DNA of 64,000 nt from UBA10347 sp905182135 (GTDB lineage Bacteria; Actinomycetota; Acidimicrobiia; Acidimicrobiales; UBA10347). This document shows, piece by piece, positions 45,407 to 54,644 of this stretch. Position numbers and translations under genes: made by a program. Location: the NCBI GenBank assembly GCA_963925805.1, contig CAWUSE010000002.1:1-64000 (forward strand), written 5' to 3'. The notes beneath the pieces are model-generated. The model had not been told where the DNA came from and did no database searches. It was given only the letters and a program-made list of their open reading frames with translations. Positions within the stretch are counted from its first letter, which is position 1; every line of letters starts with the position of its first letter.

Positions 45407-45997
45407 TTAGTCACTATGACGGTCGCCACTCCAACCGTTGCTAGCAATGACAGTTTCGCCGAAGTGCCGGGGGCTGTCTTCGAGCGTTGTCGCCATGGTG
45501 TCGTTCCACCGGTTCAAATAGCCGAAGAAGGAACACACCGCGACGATGGCTGCTATCTCGTCATCGCTGTAGTACTCGCGGGCTGCATCGAAGTCGGTTG
45601 GTGTCGCTGCGTTCGGTTGCTGGCTTGAGTGGAAGGCGATCCGTAGCGCAGCCCGTTCAGCTTCACTGAAGTGTTCGCTGGTCTCAAAGGTCCAGATCGC
45701 CTCAAGCTTCTCGGGCGACACGCCCATACGTTCGGCTGTGTGGCCAGTATGTGCCTGACAGTAACGGCACCCAGAACCCACGCTAGACATCATGGCAACC
45801 ATCTGAGCCAGGTCCCGAGCAATGATTGGGTTGGCAAGTACGACAGCCCCTAAACCTTGGAAGGCAGGCAGTAACCCTGGCACCCGGGCCATGGTGAGCA
45901 TGGAGTTGGGCACGAATCCCATTATCTGTTCCACCAACTCGAAGCCGGGTTCCAACTCGGCAAGGTCTTCGCGAGCGAGCGGGTCGATATGCGCCAT
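45407..45997 (-). CDS. AhpD-like carboxymuconolactone-decarboxylase-family protein
   Basis: A 196-residue all-helical protein of the CMD/AhpD fold. C77-XX-C80-XX-H83 (SGCRYCQAHTG) is the peroxidase-type redox motif, so a thiol peroxidase-like role is more likely than lactone decarboxylation. The second repeat (EIAAIVAVCSFFGYLNRWND) is the usual C-terminal helix pair. It is convergent with boxB; a role in oxidative protection is an inference. Confidence 0.82.
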   Translation of the reverse strand: MAHIDPLAREDLAELEPGFELVEQIMGFVPNSMLTMARVPGLLPAFQGLGAVVLANPIIARDLAQMVAMMSSVGSGCRYCQAHTGHTAERMGVSPEKLEAIWTFETSEHFSEAERAALRIAFHSSQQPNAATPTDFDAAREYYSDDEIAAIVAVCSFFGYLNRWNDTMATTLEDSPRHFGETVIASNGWSGDRHSD

Positions 45998-46169
45998 TGA
46001 TCTCTCCTCGTGTCCTGTCCCATAATTTATAGCGCAATTTCAAGGGCGGCCTTCGCCCTCGGCCTGTTCTCGAAACCTCAATTCCGAACCAAAAATGGAG
46101 ATTGCTGCACCGTCAAGAAGGACACAGATCTCTCGCTCGATCATTCTCCTGAAAAAACCAGACATGGCA

Positions 46170-47024
46170 TTAGACACCGAGCGTCACCGAGCTCAGGTCA
46201 TCACACACAATGACCTCTCCCTCGTAGCCTCCTTCGCGGACGTCGTTGACGAACGACTGCTTCTCACCGTCATTACCTGGAGCTGGGATGAGATGGGTAA
46301 GCATGAGTGTTGGGATCTCAAGCTGCTTTGCCTGGCGTCCAATCTCTCGAGTGTCCGCGTGATAATCCATGATGTAACGCATGTGTGGCGGCCGTTCCAT
46401 AATGCGGTCAAAACGCATGGCTTCGTAGACCACGATGTCGGCCCCCTGCGATAGCTGGGCCATCTCATCGCACACCTTGGTGTCGCCGGAGACGACTATC
46501 ACGCCATCAGGCGTCTCGACCCGATAGCCCACCGCCCGTTCGACCGGCTCATGGCGCACCTGACCCGCAAACACGTGAACATCGCCGCTCGCCCACACCT
46601 CGGCAGGGGTGTCGGGCACATCGAAGCCGACAGTCAGCGCTTTGGGCTCTGCAGCGCGCCCGTTGTGCAGGGACCGGACCGCCAGGTCGTTGTCCCAGAT
46701 TGAGAACATACGGTCCAAAAATTCGGTCGTATGCCCATTCGGCGCCACGACAGGAACCGCCGGCCAGTCATCCTGACCGTCCATCACCCAATGAGTCAGC
46801 AAGAGATCGGTAAGACCCACCACATGATCGCTGTGATAATGGGTCAGGAAAATTGCCGATAGCTCAGAGACGTTGGTTCCCATCTGGGCCAAGCGGTTCA
46901 GCGTCATTCTGCCTGCGTCGAACTGCATGCGAACATCGCCACACTGCACGTGAGTTCCTGCCCCGGCCCGATCGGGATTAGGTATCGGTGTTCCGGTGCC
47001 AGTCGTGGTCACGATCGTTGTCAT
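46170..47024 (-). CDS. MBL-fold metallo-hydrolase (RNase Z-like branch)
   Basis: A 284-residue metallo-beta-lactamase-fold hydrolase. The metal motif HYHSDH is at 62-67 (FLTHYHSDHVVGLTDLLL), followed by VVSGDTKVCDEM and a late His in MLTHLIPAPG, a pattern close to RNase Z and arylsulfatase-like members. ATG at 47022-47024 gives the normal start MTTIVTTTGTGTP; the open frame goes on 99 codons upstream but that part is not family-like. Substrate is unknown. Confidence 0.83.
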   Translation of the reverse strand: MTTIVTTTGTGTPIPNPDRAGAGTHVQCGDVRMQFDAGRMTLNRLAQMGTNVSELSAIFLTHYHSDHVVGLTDLLLTHWVMDGQDDWPAVPVVAPNGHTTEFLDRMFSIWDNDLAVRSLHNGRAAEPKALTVGFDVPDTPAEVWASGDVHVFAGQVRHEPVERAVGYRVETPDGVIVVSGDTKVCDEMAQLSQGADIVVYEAMRFDRIMERPPHMRYIMDYHADTREIGRQAKQLEIPTLMLTHLIPAPGNDGEKQSFVNDVREGGYEGEVIVCDDLSSVTLGV

Positions 47025-47480
47025 GAACCAAAGAGTAATCCCCCAGCTTGACCAAATCTTAAGGTTGACTGTGGCTTGCCCAGACCAACTACCTCCGGGC
47101 TGGTCACCGGGCACATGAGACCATCCTTTCTGCTGAAGCCGTTTGTGACATAACGGTCCGCTGCGCCGCCTTAGGAGCGGCCGGAGTGCCAAGTGGTCCA
47201 CTTCGTCAAACTGGTCCGGTGCTGGCTTTGCGGCCGTGGCCTCCGGCCACCCGCCGATGTTCACCAGTTCGCCACGTGTTGTCCACATGGCACCGAGTTC
47301 GACTCGCTCGGTCGATCTCACAGCCAGAACTGGGGGCCCGGACCGCTGACCATGCCGTCGGCATCGCCCTGGTCCGCCGTCTGCGTGAATCGCTTCGCGA
47401 TCATGATCCGAACTTAGTAGCGCCTCACCAGCAGTGTTTGGTCCTCGAAGTGCTGTGGCCCAGGTGCGAGAATTGCATGT
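47025..47480. other. 456-bp divergent gap, no supported gene
   Basis: It separates the MBL-fold gene from the divergent NUDIX-family gene and must hold both promoters. Small frames on each strand (for example 47193-47417, with several Cys) match nothing I know. No clear -10/-35 pair stands out. Confidence 0.4.
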
Positions 47481-48044
47481 ATGAGCGACGTCACTAGCGA
47501 GACCGAGAACGGCCTAGACACCGAAACGGCCCACGGTTGGCTATCCAACCAGGACCTCCAGTCGACGCGTGCCCGAGTCCCCATCGTGTATGTCGATGCG
47601 GTACCGGTCCGAGTTAACAGCCTGGGTCAGGTCACCGAAATCGGCATGTTGTTGCGTCAGGCAGCTGACGGGACGCTCAGCCGCATGGTGGTTTCTGGAC
47701 GAGTCTTGTTTGGCGAACTACTCCGCGAAGCATTGGTGCGCCACTGCGAGAAAGACCTGGGAGAGCTGGCGCTTCCAAGGGTTCCGCCAAACCCAAGCCC
47801 GTTCACCATCGTCGAGTACTTCCCCGACCCAGACCGTTCGGGTTTCTATGATCCTCGCCATCATGCGGTGAGCATGGCCTATGTGGTGCCCATCGAGGGC
47901 GACTGTGAGCCGACACAAGAAGCGCTCGACATGGCGTGGTACTCACCAGAGGAGGCCGTGAGTACCGGAGTTATCGCCGAGATGACTGGTGGCCATGATC
48001 GCCTCATTCGTCTGGCCTTGGCGCATGTGGGCCGTCTCCCCTAG
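47481..48044 (+). CDS. NUDIX-family protein of DUF4916 type
   Basis: A 187-residue actinobacterial protein with the signature ARVPIVYVDAVPVRVNS, EIGMLLR, GRVLFGELLREALVRHCEKD and PFTIVEYFPDP. This subgroup of the NUDIX fold lacks a canonical GX5EX7REUXEE box, so catalytic activity is doubtful. It begins 10 bp before a crotonase gene ATG at 48055, so the two are probably co-transcribed. Confidence 0.78.
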   Translation: MSDVTSETENGLDTETAHGWLSNQDLQSTRARVPIVYVDAVPVRVNSLGQVTEIGMLLRQAADGTLSRMVVSGRVLFGELLREALVRHCEKDLGELALPRVPPNPSPFTIVEYFPDPDRSGFYDPRHHAVSMAYVVPIEGDCEPTQEALDMAWYSPEEAVSTGVIAEMTGGHDRLIRLALAHVGRLP

Positions 48045-48054
48045 ACAAGTACCT

Positions 48055-48867
48055 ATGGAACTCAAGGCAACGGCCTACGAAGTGCGCAATCGCGTCGGGC
48101 TCATCACGTTGAACCGACCAGACCGCGGCAACGCCTGGACCGGGCGCATGGACACCGAATACCGCTGGTGTCTGCAACAAGCCGAAGACGACGCGACTGT
48201 TCGTGTCATCGTCGTCAACGGTGCGGGCAAACGGTTCAGCGTCGGGGGCGATAGCCAAGCGCTTGAAGGACATGTCGAGCGGGGTGGCTACGACCGTGGC
48301 CTGACCGATGAGCAAGCCACGCCGGGTTACGGTTTGCACCCTGATTTCGACCAGCCGTTCGCTGCCCACTTCGGCCTGAGTAAGCCCATCATCGCAGCGG
48401 TCCATGGAGCCGCCGCCGGCATTGGTCTGGCATTAGTGTCGTTCTGCGACCTGCGCTTCGCCGCCGAAGGAACGAAGTTCACCACCGCACATGGCAAGCT
48501 CGGCTTGCCTGCAGAATACGGCCTGTCCTGGATACTGCCCAAGATCATGGGCGTTACTCGGGCCATGGAAATCCTGTTGTCATCACGTGTGTTCCTGGCC
48601 GACGAGGCCCTTGAACTCGGCTTCCTAAACGAGGTCCTCCCCGAAGACGAGTTACTGCCGCGAGTGCTCGCCTATGCCGAAAACCTGGCAAGCTCTGTGG
48701 CCCCAACCTCGCTTCAAGAGACGCGCCGCCAGATCTATCTCGATATGCATCGTCCAGTCGGCGACTCGATCAGCGAGTCCATCCGGCTACTTAACGAGAT
48801 GATGAGCACCCCGGAATACAGTCAAGGGGTCAAGGCACTTGTCGAAAAACGCCCGCCCGGTTTCTAA
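48055..48867 (+). CDS. Enoyl-CoA hydratase/isomerase-family protein
   Basis: A 270-residue crotonase-fold protein. The oxyanion segments are AGKRFSVGGDSQAL and HGAAAGIGLALVSFCD, and HGKLGLPAEYGLSW supplies one acidic residue. The first catalytic Glu of true hydratases (GGxCE) is missing, so isomerase, hydrolase or other acyl-CoA activity is more likely than simple hydration. ATG at 48055 starts MELKATAYEVRNRVGLITLN. It follows the DUF4916 gene by 10 bp. Confidence 0.85.
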   Translation: MELKATAYEVRNRVGLITLNRPDRGNAWTGRMDTEYRWCLQQAEDDATVRVIVVNGAGKRFSVGGDSQALEGHVERGGYDRGLTDEQATPGYGLHPDFDQPFAAHFGLSKPIIAAVHGAAAGIGLALVSFCDLRFAAEGTKFTTAHGKLGLPAEYGLSWILPKIMGVTRAMEILLSSRVFLADEALELGFLNEVLPEDELLPRVLAYAENLASSVAPTSLQETRRQIYLDMHRPVGDSISESIRLLNEMMSTPEYSQGVKALVEKRPPGF

Positions 48868-48877
48868 AACACGCTGG

Positions 48878-49814
48878 CTATCCGCTTGATTCGATCAGGT
48901 CGGCGGCCCGTTCTCCCCAAATATCGCTGCCTTTTGCGCCTGCGACATTTCCTGCCGTCGCAACGAATAGCCCCTCGACAACACGCTCGATGATTGGAAA
49001 GCCGGTTGGTGTCCTTGTGATGATGCATGGTTCGGTGCGTACCGACAGAAAGTCGACATCGGGCCACAACGAGCGCAGATGCAGCTCAAACATCGGCAGG
49101 AAGTCGAGATCGGTGTCGGCCCTAAACCATCGCTGAACGTCTGCGAGTCGGGTCAGGAACAGGTCTCGTGTCGTGTTCGCACCCATTTTCATGTAGAAGC
49201 GCCCGTCGGGATAGCACACCGGAGGCACCATGCATATGCTCTGGAGTTCGCCGGGGTCGATCATGTACTTCACGGTCGGATACCGACTCCGCTGAGTGGC
49301 AGTAGCTGACGGCACCTCGCCCAGGACTATCACTTCTGACTTGATTGTCATATCGAGACAACTCGGCAACAAATTGTTGAAGTTAGCGAATCCCCCAGCA
49401 GCAACGAGGACCTGCTTTGCTCCCGCCTTGCTAGCCAACACATTCTGTGTCTGGATCAAGCGCTTCGGCCGCAGGCAGCCCGCAGGTGCCGGTTCATGAG
49501 CCACATAGTGCGAGTGCGGGAGCGACGGACTCGGCCACCTGTCTTGCCAGGATCGATCTCCAGGCCGATACAGCGTGTGGTCAACACCAATCTCATCCAT
49601 GCCCACAACCGGATCGGCGCTGACTCCGTCTGCTCCTGGGCGGGCAGCGATGAGACAGCCAACATCGTGAAAAAAACTCGATTCCAGATTGGCGCTCAAG
49701 TTCGCGATAGCCACCAATGGCACGTCCGGTTACCTGCGCCCATGCGGCGCTGTGGTCCTGACGACGGGTCAGACGAGCCTCGTCGTTGTGACTCGAACAG
49801 TCCGTTCCCGATGG
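48878..49814 (-). pseudogene. Decayed FAD-dependent oxidoreductase (DadA/SoxA-like)
   Basis: The C-terminal part is good family sequence (QVLVAAGGFANFNNLL, YPDGRFYMKMG, TPTGFPIIERVVEG). Upstream, the family stretch SSHNDEARLTRRQDHS and YRELERQSGIEFF lies in another frame; the switch falls in a run of seven A/T at 49670-49676, where six would join the frames. Even then the N-terminal FAD-binding GxGxxG region is missing, replaced by the end of the TauD-type gene. So truncation is real even if the indel is a sequencing error. It was probably an amine or amino-acid oxidase. Confidence 0.78.
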
Positions 49815-49849
49815 CAGCAATGCCGGTGCGCATTATTCGTATCTGTGGT

Positions 49850-50710
49850 TCAGGCTCCGTCGAGGGTTCGACCTGCGCCACGGACCCGACTCTGGCGCAT
49901 GAAGCGTCGCCAGCGATCGGCGTCGTAACCAGCACCACGGTGAAGCACACACCGGTTGTCCCAAAAAACGGTGTCGCCTTCGCTGAAACGATGTGAATAC
50001 TGGGCCTCCGGAACGGTTGCCTCTTCGTTGAGCTGGTCTATCAGACGGCGACTGTTGATGCCTGACCAACCGATGATCGACCGGGCATGAGAGCCGACGT
50101 AGAAGTTCTTTACTCCGGTATTCGGGTTGGAGCGAACCAGCTTGTGCTCAATCGGCGGCAACGAGGCTGCATGGTTGTCGTGCACCGGAGCGACCTTGGT
50201 CCGGCTAAACACGTAATCGTGCAGCACATGCAGATCATCGATCTGGGTCTTGACGTCGTCATCGAGCCGGCCATAGGCCGCCCGTTGGCTGACAAATTCG
50301 GTCTCGCCCCCTTCGCCTGGCACCTCATAAGCATGCAGGATCGACACGAAGGACGGCACCTGCCGAAAAGACGAGTCTGAGTGCCAGAGGTTGTTGCCCT
50401 TCTGACTGAGCGTCTGCGGATCTGCCTCGTCACGTTTGGTTTCACCGTCGACGACATTGCCGATCGTGCCGATGTACTCGATCTCACCTGTCCGCCCAAA
50501 GACACCATGACTCTCTTCTGGTTCACCAAGCTGTCGAGTCAACGCCAGCTGCGCTTCGTCCGACATGGCTTGGCCCGGGAAGTGCAGCACCGAATACTCG
50601 TCGATTGCAGCTCGCAGTTCGATGATCTCATCGGCACTGAGCTCAGATGCAAGATCAACGCCGTTGATCCGTGCGCCAAAGTCAGCATGGAGCCGTTCGT
50701 ATTCAAACAC
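49850..50710 (-). CDS. TauD/TfdA-family Fe(II)/2-oxoglutarate dioxygenase
   Basis: A 286-residue dioxygenase. Iron ligands H110 and D112 (NLWHSDSSF) and H257 (NRCVLHRG) are present, with the 2-oxoglutarate Arg in RWRRFMRQ near 268. The family hydroxylates or cleaves taurine, 2,4-D-type and other acids. It starts MFEYERLHADFGARI. Its 3' end abuts the truncated FAD oxidoreductase remnant, suggesting a deletion at this junction. The substrate is unknown. Confidence 0.87.
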   Translation of the reverse strand: MFEYERLHADFGARINGVDLASELSADEIIELRAAIDEYSVLHFPGQAMSDEAQLALTRQLGEPEESHGVFGRTGEIEYIGTIGNVVDGETKRDEADPQTLSQKGNNLWHSDSSFRQVPSFVSILHAYEVPGEGGETEFVSQRAAYGRLDDDVKTQIDDLHVLHDYVFSRTKVAPVHDNHAASLPPIEHKLVRSNPNTGVKNFYVGSHARSIIGWSGINSRRLIDQLNEEATVPEAQYSHRFSEGDTVFWDNRCVLHRGAGYDADRWRRFMRQSRVRGAGRTLDGA

Positions 50711-50877
50711 CGATGGCCTCTCTGGTCGTTTCCGTCTGCTGCAGTTCTACTCACCCCACGGGCAGGCTGCAAATATCACGTTATTTCAAAGGCTGAAAAG
50801 GCCATCACGTCTAGGCCCCTGGACTCGACGCACACTCAACCCTCGACGCTACTGACCAAGCATTGATGAACTGTGCG

Positions 50878-52068
50878 CTAGAGATGAGGCCCGATTGCGG
50901 CGGCTGCAGCGGCGACACCTGAACTGCCCATTGGCGAACCCAGTGAATGCAACGCAGCCTCGATTGTGCCGATAGCACCCAAGATCATGGGGGGATTGAG
51001 ATGGCCCATATGAGCGAGGCGGAAACCATCGATGCCAGCGATCCCCAAGCCGAGGACCAGGCCAGCCTGCTTTTCGCACAAGGAGCGGAGTTCGGACGGG
51101 TCTAGGCCGCCAGTGAGGACCGTAGTTACGCAGTTTGAGCGGCTATCAGAATCAAGAATATTGAACTCGATCCCGCCAGGAGCTGACCATGCCTCGACCG
51201 CAGCCTTCACCCCGGATGCCAGGATTTCATGGCGCCTCCAGGTGGCCTCAAGGCCACCCTCTTCTTCTATGATTTTCATGGCTTCAAGCAGTCCACGCAA
51301 ATGCGGAATCGGCGGCGTGCCAGCGTAGTAGCTGTACATGTTGGAGCCATCGAGACGAGCGTCCCAGTCGAAGTAACCAACCCGCCGGTCTGCCCGTGCA
51401 TGGGCCGCCAGTGCCTTATCGCTCGCCCACACAAATGAGATACCAGGGGGAACCATCAGACCTTTTTGGCAACCAGCGAGGGCGATGTCGACGCCCCACT
51501 CGTCCATCCGGAACTCTTCGCATCCCATGGAAGCGATGCAGTCGACCATCAGTAACGCCGGATGTCCAGCAGCGTCCATAGCCCGTCGCAGCGCAGGGAT
51601 GTCGTTGCGCACCGAACTGGCTGTGTCGACATGCGCGACCAGTACGGCTTTGATCTCATGTCCGGTGTCTTCGGTTAGCCGAGCTTCGAGTGCGGCCGGG
51701 TCGACTGGTTCGCGGTCGTTGCCTTCAAGCAGTTCCACTTCGACATCGGACACCGATGTGTAGATACCCCAAATCGTGGCGAACCTGCCTGCCTCTGCGA
51801 CAAGGACCTTGTCACCCGCCGCCAGCGTGTTCGACGTGGCCATCTGCCAGCCAGCGTGACCGTTGCCGGTGATGATGAAACACTCACCCTCGGTTTTAGC
51901 AATGCTGGGCAAGCGTTCGCGAACGATTGCCTGTTCTTCGACCAACGGCCCCTCATAGAGATCGGGCATGGGCTGCGAAAACGCAGCAAGAACCCGGTCA
52001 GGGATTATCGACGGGCCAGGAATGGCCGCCATCTGGCGACCCCACTTCAACGAGTTCTTTTCAGACAT
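50878..52068 (-). CDS. Class V aminotransferase (alanine-glyoxylate/serine-pyruvate type)
   Basis: A 396-residue PLP enzyme. PGPSIIPDRVLAAF at the start, GNGHAGWQMATSN near 68, VDCIASMGCEEFRMDEW and the PLP lysine K202 in ALAGCQKGLMVPPGI are clear fold-type I class V features, close to AGXT/serine-glyoxylate aminotransferases. It is 31 bp after the dienelactone-hydrolase-like gene on the same strand. It could detoxify glyoxylate or work in serine/alanine metabolism. Confidence 0.87.
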   Translation of the reverse strand: MSEKNSLKWGRQMAAIPGPSIIPDRVLAAFSQPMPDLYEGPLVEEQAIVRERLPSIAKTEGECFIITGNGHAGWQMATSNTLAAGDKVLVAEAGRFATIWGIYTSVSDVEVELLEGNDREPVDPAALEARLTEDTGHEIKAVLVAHVDTASSVRNDIPALRRAMDAAGHPALLMVDCIASMGCEEFRMDEWGVDIALAGCQKGLMVPPGISFVWASDKALAAHARADRRVGYFDWDARLDGSNMYSYYAGTPPIPHLRGLLEAMKIIEEEGGLEATWRRHEILASGVKAAVEAWSAPGGIEFNILDSDSRSNCVTTVLTGGLDPSELRSLCEKQAGLVLGLGIAGIDGFRLAHMGHLNPPMILGAIGTIEAALHSLGSPMGSSGVAAAAAAIGPHL

Positions 52069-52099
52069 CCTTATTCATACCAGTAGCGATCAGAAAGCT

Positions 52100-52759
52100 C
52101 TACTCGACTCCGTTTTCTCGGAAGAACATCAAGGTGCGTTCTAGCGCCACGGCTGCTGAATCTGGATGGCTCGACGCTCGCACATCACAATTGAAGCCAT
52201 GATCGGCATCGTCATAGATATGGATCTCGACGTCGGGATACATCGCACCGACCTCGCGAACGCCCTGGAGCGGAATGTGAGCGTCAAGTGCCCCGAAGTG
52301 CAGCATGACCGGCACGGCCGGGGCCTTCTCACGGTTGGCGTGAATAGCCCCACCGTAGTAGCCAACAGCAGCGGCGACCGGTGTAACACCAGCAGCGAGC
52401 CATGCGACGCTTCCGCCGTAGCAGTAGCCGACGATCCCCACCGGGCCGGTGCCCGCAACGTGTGCGATCGCTGCAGCCACGTCGAGCATGGACTGTTCCA
52501 TGTCGAGTTGACCAGCGAGACCGCGGCCAACGTCGACGCCCTCGGCGGAGTAGCCGAGTTCGACACCGCGTTCGATCCGATCGAACATGGCGGGCGCGAT
52601 CACGTGGTATCCCCGTGCGGCGTAGCCGTCGACAACGGACCGAATATGTGTATTCACGCCAAAGATCTCTTGGATCACCACGATCGAAGCAGTAGCTCCA
52701 TCGGGGTGGACTTCGTAGGCATCGAGCGTGTGTCCGTCTGATGAAGTGAGGGTCGTCAT
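52100..52759 (-). CDS. Dienelactone-hydrolase-family protein
   Basis: A 219-residue alpha/beta hydrolase. The Cys-Asp-His triad is present: C113 in GYCYGGSVAW, D159 in FGALDAHIP and H187 in DDADHGFN. EIFGVNTHIR near 31 is the family oxyanion region. Classical members open dienelactones in chlorocatechol breakdown; many homologues have other roles. It heads a two-gene unit with the class V aminotransferase. Confidence 0.87.
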   Translation of the reverse strand: MTTLTSSDGHTLDAYEVHPDGATASIVVIQEIFGVNTHIRSVVDGYAARGYHVIAPAMFDRIERGVELGYSAEGVDVGRGLAGQLDMEQSMLDVAAAIAHVAGTGPVGIVGYCYGGSVAWLAAGVTPVAAAVGYYGGAIHANREKAPAVPVMLHFGALDAHIPLQGVREVGAMYPDVEIHIYDDADHGFNCDVRASSHPDSAAVALERTLMFFRENGVE

Positions 52760-53203
52760 ACTGACTTTCTAGCCGCTCAGCGCCAGCAGCCGGGTCTCAT
52801 GTCCTGGCCATATTCCCACTACCGCTGCCCATGCACCGCTCACGAAGGCTCAGTCGGCGGGCCTATCTAGGTCTGGGTGCCACTCGCAGCGCGTAACCGA
52901 CCGGGATCTCCCCCTTTAGCCAGTCTTGACTGAGCAACTGTGCCGACCACTAACCATGCGGACCCTTAACCATGCAGCCACGCCGCAAGGTAATCCCAAT
53001 GCGCTTCGGTCGCGACTGAGTCCGCCGCCTGCAACATCGAGGTTTTCGAGGGACTTCGGCTCACTAGTCGCTACCTTTTAGGCGCCGAAGAGACTCTTGG
53101 CCTCCTAGCCGCAAGGCCGGTGAATAAGTGCCACATGTTGGTTCGTCAAAGCCTTGGGTTGCGGTCTCAACATGTCGACACCACCGGTTCATTGACAGCT
53201 CGA
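52760..53203. other. 444-bp gap, no supported gene
   Basis: It lies between two leftward genes and should hold the promoter of the dienelactone-hydrolase gene. A short direct repeat TAACCATGC occurs twice near 52952-52975. Plus-strand frames from 53120 are antisense shadows. Nothing else is seen. Confidence 0.4.
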
Positions 53204-54055
53204 TCAGTTTTTGTAGATCTGTTCCCAGTCCAGCTGATCATCTGGTGGCAGTCCCGCTACCAGCTCAGAAAGCAGGTCGAACAATCGTTGACCGCTCTGC
53301 TCACCAAGTCGCTCCCACAACGGGAAGTCCAGTGCATCGGTCATCGCTTCGATCCGACCGCGCCCTGCATGACACTCCGACGTCGCAGTACCTTGCTCAT
53401 CGAGCCAGCCTCTGGCTTGTAGTCGGATGACAGCGCCGGCTTCATCTTCCGTTGTCCATCCAGCTTCGTCACGAATCCAGTTGCGAGGCGCGCCCCCAAC
53501 AGCTACGTGAGACACGATCGACTCGATGCCATCGAGCCCTTCGGCGCACACGGCAATCAGATGGTTTCCACTTCGGTACTCCCGCAACAAGGTGCACCCA
53601 TGCCACAAAGCCATGTGTGGTTCGTCGGGCCAACCGAGCGAGGCCCACCCGGAGTAGAGCAGTCGCCCAATCGGGTCGCAACCCTGGAGTGCTGCTCGAA
53701 CTAGGGCTGCCCCTTCGGCAAACACCGGAGCCGCAATATCGCTATATGTGGCGCGGAGTGCCCGGTCCATTCCTCGGTAACGTGCAGCGATTATGTCGGC
53801 GGGCGTAGCCAAGCTCCATGCATCAGGAATTGCACGACGGACACGAGTCGGGGCGTAATAGAAGAAAGTCGACTCAACCACCAGCGCTCCGACCGGACCA
53901 ACAGGCGCAATTCGACTAGCGAAGTAGTTCATCCAGAACCCTTTCAGACCAGCTGCGATGCCTTCTTCTCGCACCTCGGTAGCGATATAAGTCAACCCAT
54001 GAAAACGCTCAGCAGCTTCCCACATTGGTCGACTTACGCTCGGGTCAAGGCTCAC
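53204..54055 (-). CDS. SCO6745-family protein
   Basis: A 283-residue actinobacterial protein of the SCO6745/SalK-like family, known by KGFWMNYFASRIAPVGPVGALVV, a Tyr-rich FFYYAPTRVRRAIPDAW and a C-terminal winged-helix-like stretch ending FDLLSELVAGLPPDD. These proteins occur widely in actinobacteria with no proven biochemical role. The GTG start at 54053-54055 overlaps the end of a small hydrophobic frame (54052-54285) that I do not call. Confidence 0.82.
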   Translation of the reverse strand: MSLDPSVSRPMWEAAERFHGLTYIATEVREEGIAAGLKGFWMNYFASRIAPVGPVGALVVESTFFYYAPTRVRRAIPDAWSLATPADIIAARYRGMDRALRATYSDIAAPVFAEGAALVRAALQGCDPIGRLLYSGWASLGWPDEPHMALWHGCTLLREYRSGNHLIAVCAEGLDGIESIVSHVAVGGAPRNWIRDEAGWTTEDEAGAVIRLQARGWLDEQGTATSECHAGRGRIEAMTDALDFPLWERLGEQSGQRLFDLLSELVAGLPPDDQLDWEQIYKN

Positions 54056-54644
54056 CGGGTCACCATCCGAACAGTCGGTGGTACTGCGCTGGTCAGCACA
54101 GCAGCAGCTACCAGCCCCGCCGCACTAAGCGGTCCCGGCGGCAATGGCCCAAGCGACTTGCCGTTGACGCACAAGATTTTGCCCTGGCCGCGAACCGGCA
54201 GGATCGATCCAACCGGTGATGCCGACTGGATGCAACCGACACTAAAGAAGCCGGACTTACTGAAATAGGAATGCAACGATGTCACTGCGCTAGCTCACAC
54301 GCTCAGACGTCACGACGCAAATACTCGACCAACGACGTCCCTCGGCGACCGCCCATCGCACACTCCGGATTCGCTGCGGTGCACTATCGACAGTCCAAGT
54401 TTGCAGAACCTGCACGATCTGGTCACCGCTCGCCTAGCAGCGGTCGACCAGTCACCGCAGCACCCAACACATCACGCCCGTGGCGTTCCACAGCAACGGA
54501 TTACATCTCACCTAGGAGTTACCACAGGTCTCGACCGAGACCTGCGACCGATAGGTAGCACCCAATTCGTCGAGCCAGATCATCAACTAGTCGCAATGCA
54601 AGGATTAATCGACATTGTGGAATACCGCCCTAGAAAGCTGCCTT
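54056..54644. other. 589-bp gap, no supported gene
   Basis: Both flanking genes read leftwards, so this is the upstream region of the SCO6745 gene and the downstream region of the acyl-CoA dehydrogenase gene. A 77-codon leftward frame (54052-54285) has a hydrophobic end and a GTGA overlap with the SCO6745 start, but composition is uneven and no family is recognised. The rest appears non-coding. Confidence 0.4.

Noticed and set aside
47193..47417. Cys-containing plus-strand ORF
   Set aside because: No ribosome site, no family, and Cys spacing does not form a zinc motif.
48878..49814. Programmed frameshift at the T7/A7 run in the FAD oxidoreductase
   Set aside because: The N-terminal FAD site is missing anyway, so the gene is dead; no stimulatory structure was seen.
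54052..54285. 77-codon hydrophobic frame overlapping the SCO6745 start
   Set aside because: Uneven composition and no recognised family; overlap alone is weak evidence.
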